From: Candidatus Tayloriibacteriota bacterium
GTDB lineage: Bacteria; Patescibacteriota; Minisyncoccia; Phycocordibacterales; SIBU01
Reading direction: 5' to 3'
Assembly (NCBI GenBank): GCA_016188455.1
Contig: JACPHR010000029.1
Location: 1 to 35,211 of the forward strand
Length of the DNA: 35,211 nucleotides
The translations under genes were made by a program, and so were the position numbers. This document shows, in pieces, positions 33,549 through 35,211 of the stretch. Every line of letters starts with the position of its first letter. Position 1 is the stretch's first letter. The notes beneath the pieces are model-generated. The model searched no databases. It saw only the letters and a program-made list of their open reading frames with translations, and was not told where the DNA came from.

Positions 33549-34589
33549 TCAAGATGCACTTTGGTGAAATAATTTCATGAGCGCAAGTTCAACGGGAAGC
33601 GCGGGGATGTAGGCGCGGCCGACAGAGTTGTAGGCCGCCAAGAGTTCTGAGAGAAGAGCCGAAGAAATGCCGGAATCTTTCGCGCCGGCCAAATTTTTCA
33701 AAAATTGAAAATCTTCCGGCGAAAGCTCATTGGCGATTTCTTTCTCCATCTCCTTGGCGTAGCGCAGAAGCAGAATGAAGCGCAGTTTTTGCAGAACCAG
33801 CTCCAAAAAAACTTTGGCGTCAACCCCAGCCCCGAGCGCCCCGTGCAAGGCGGCAAGCGCGGGCTCAAACGCCTTGCCCGAAAGCGCTTCAACGAAACCG
33901 TTGACCAGCGAGCCTTTCGGCGCGCCGGTTACCGTTTCCACTTCCGCCAAAGAAATTTTTTTGTCTTCGGAAGCGCTGATGATTTTCTGCAAAATGCCCT
34001 GGGTGTCGCGAAACGACCCGTCGCCGAGAAGGGCTATCAGTTCGGCCGCTCCGGCTTCAAGCGTAAAGCCTTCCTTCTTGGCGATGGCCGCCGCGCTTTG
34101 TTTCAGAATTTCCCGAGTCGGCTTTTTCAGCCGAAAAACCTGACAGCGCGAAATGACGGTTTCCGGTAGCTTGCCAATCTCCGTGGTCGCCAAAATAAAA
34201 ACCACGTGCTTCGGCGGCTCTTCCAAAGTTTTGAGAAGCGCATTGAAAGCCGATTTGGAAAACATGTGCACCTCGTCAAAAATGTAAACCTTGTAGGGAG
34301 ATTCAAAGGGCAGGGCGCTGACCGCTTCATTGAGCACGCGCATTTCGTCCACGGTGTTGTTTGACGCCGCGTCAATTTCGTATGTATCGTTGGCGCTGGC
34401 GCCGATTGACTGAGCCACGATGCGGGCGAGGGTGGTTTTACCGGTGCCGCGCGAGCCGGCAAAAAGATAGGCGTGGAAAATATGCCCGAGCTTAAGCGCT
34501 CCTTCAAGGGTTTTGACGATATGATCCTGGCCGATGACTTCCGAAAAGGCCTTCGGCCGATATTTGCGATATAAAGCGAGCTCTGACAT
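33549..34589 (-). CDS. dnaX: DNA polymerase III gamma/tau subunit, short form
   Basis: MSELALYRKYRPKAFSEVIGQDHIVKTL, GSRGTGKTTLARI, YEIDAASNNTVDEMR, YIFDEVHMFSKSAFNALLKTLEEPP. Confidence 0.95.
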   Translation of the reverse strand: MSELALYRKYRPKAFSEVIGQDHIVKTLEGALKLGHIFHAYLFAGSRGTGKTTLARIVAQSIGASANDTYEIDAASNNTVDEMRVLNEAVSALPFESPYKVYIFDEVHMFSKSAFNALLKTLEEPPKHVVFILATTEIGKLPETVISRCQVFRLKKPTREILKQSAAAIAKKEGFTLEAGAAELIALLGDGSFRDTQGILQKIISASEDKKISLAEVETVTGAPKGSLVNGFVEALSGKAFEPALAALHGALGAGVDAKVFLELVLQKLRFILLLRYAKEMEKEIANELSPEDFQFLKNLAGAKDSGISSALLSELLAAYNSVGRAYIPALPVELALMKLFHQSAS

Positions 34590-34615
34590 TGCCGTATTAT
34601 AGCAGAAAAGAAAAA

Positions 34616-34641
34616 GGCGGGAGAAACAAACATCTCCCGCC
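34616..34641 (-). terminator. Terminator of the 34650-35012 gene
   Basis: GGCGGGAGA-AACAAACA-TCTCCCGCC with a minus-strand T-run. Confidence 0.85.
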
Positions 34642-34649
34642 GCCCGGAA

Positions 34650-35012
34650 TCAGGAAAACCCTAACGCTCTCGCGATTGCCACGCATACGTTGACAACGCG
34701 AAACAGAAAGCCGCGAACGCCCGATGGAGCGGCTTGTTCCGTTTCGCTGCGAGTTCTTTCGGCTTCAGCGCGAAGAAAGTCGAAGTCGTCTCTGCCGGCA
34801 ACCAAAGACTGGATGTAGGTGTTGAGAAAGTTGAGCCTGCGCGCCTCGTCAACTTCATGCCAACGTTCGCCGCGTTTAAACCATCTGGCAATATCGTCGA
34901 GCACGCGAGAATCATAGCGCAATGAAGAAGCCGTTTGCTCCAGAAGGTCAATCTGCGCGACGTGTCGAGGAAAGCGGGAACGCAACTCCGTGAACGGATT
35001 TTGTTTATTCAT
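34650..35012 (-). CDS. Hypothetical protein
   Basis: MNKQNPFTELRSRFPRHVAQIDLLEQTASSLRYDSRVLDDIARWFKRGERWHEVDEARRLNFLN...; terminator downstream. Confidence 0.65.
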   Translation of the reverse strand: MNKQNPFTELRSRFPRHVAQIDLLEQTASSLRYDSRVLDDIARWFKRGERWHEVDEARRLNFLNTYIQSLVAGRDDFDFLRAEAERTRSETEQAAPSGVRGFLFRVVNVCVAIARALGFS

Positions 35013-35041
35013 AAAATCAACGGTTTTAATCTGAAGTCATT

Positions 35042-35211
35042 TTACTCCACCGTTGGCACGGCGCAAGTCCGTGTATAAGGCCACCCATCTTTGCACTCTT
35101 GGCCTCCGATTAGCTGGTAACGAGGCAATGATAGCATGTAGCCGACCGGCGACAGTTTGTTCTCAAAGGCGAAGTGTACCCGCTCAGTGTTGTAGAACAC
35201 AAGGTAATCCA
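35042..35211 (-). mobile_element. C-terminal fragment of rve/DDE integrase-type transposase (IS481/IS3-like), truncated by window end
   Basis: Minus strand DYLVFYNTERVHFAFENKLSPVGYMLSLPRYQL...TVE*; YNTERxHxAxxxKxPxxY motif. Confidence 0.82.

Overview
The gene content, very short genes and dense small palindromic repeats suggest a bacterial Candidate Phyla Radiation (Patescibacteria/Parcubacteria-like) genome; this is inference, not a search result. Both window edges are transposase C-terminal fragments: IS1595/ISXO2-like on the left and an rve/DDE integrase on the right. In between are mostly housekeeping genes: purC, metK, a HAD phosphatase, an MFS transporter, trmD, a PLP aminotransferase, lysA, a dapB remnant, a KH-domain protein, rpsP, rnr, an SMC-like ATPase, rnc, a nusB-Nudix fusion, rpmF, rnhB, dnaE, purD, a PD-(D/E)XK nuclease, a TrmH-family methyltransferase, a SWIB protein, a RAYT remnant, a sigma-70 factor, tRNA-Gln(TTG), two ArsR paralogs and dnaX. 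Main points of interest: (1) a SAM-I riboswitch before metK whose P3 arm carries a mobile-looking palindrome also found inside trmD; (2) several families of small palindromes or tandem repeats inserted in frame in trmD, rnr and dnaE; (3) two ArsR paralogs each bracketed by palindromes with a TTCG(Y)GCGAA core; (4) hairpin families flanking dnaE and a trmH gene with conserved outer arms and variable but self-complementary interiors; (5) an unassigned ~270-nt structured RNA candidate upstream of metK; (6) a dapB gene reduced by a large out-of-frame internal deletion but keeping promoter and terminator; (7) a NusB-Nudix fusion, a short SMC with no visible hinge, a DnaX without its Cys4 zinc module, and a sigma factor with a C-terminal extension; (8) a long stem-loop before the nusB-nudix/rnc genes that could be an RNase III target. 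No rRNA or CRISPR array was seen.
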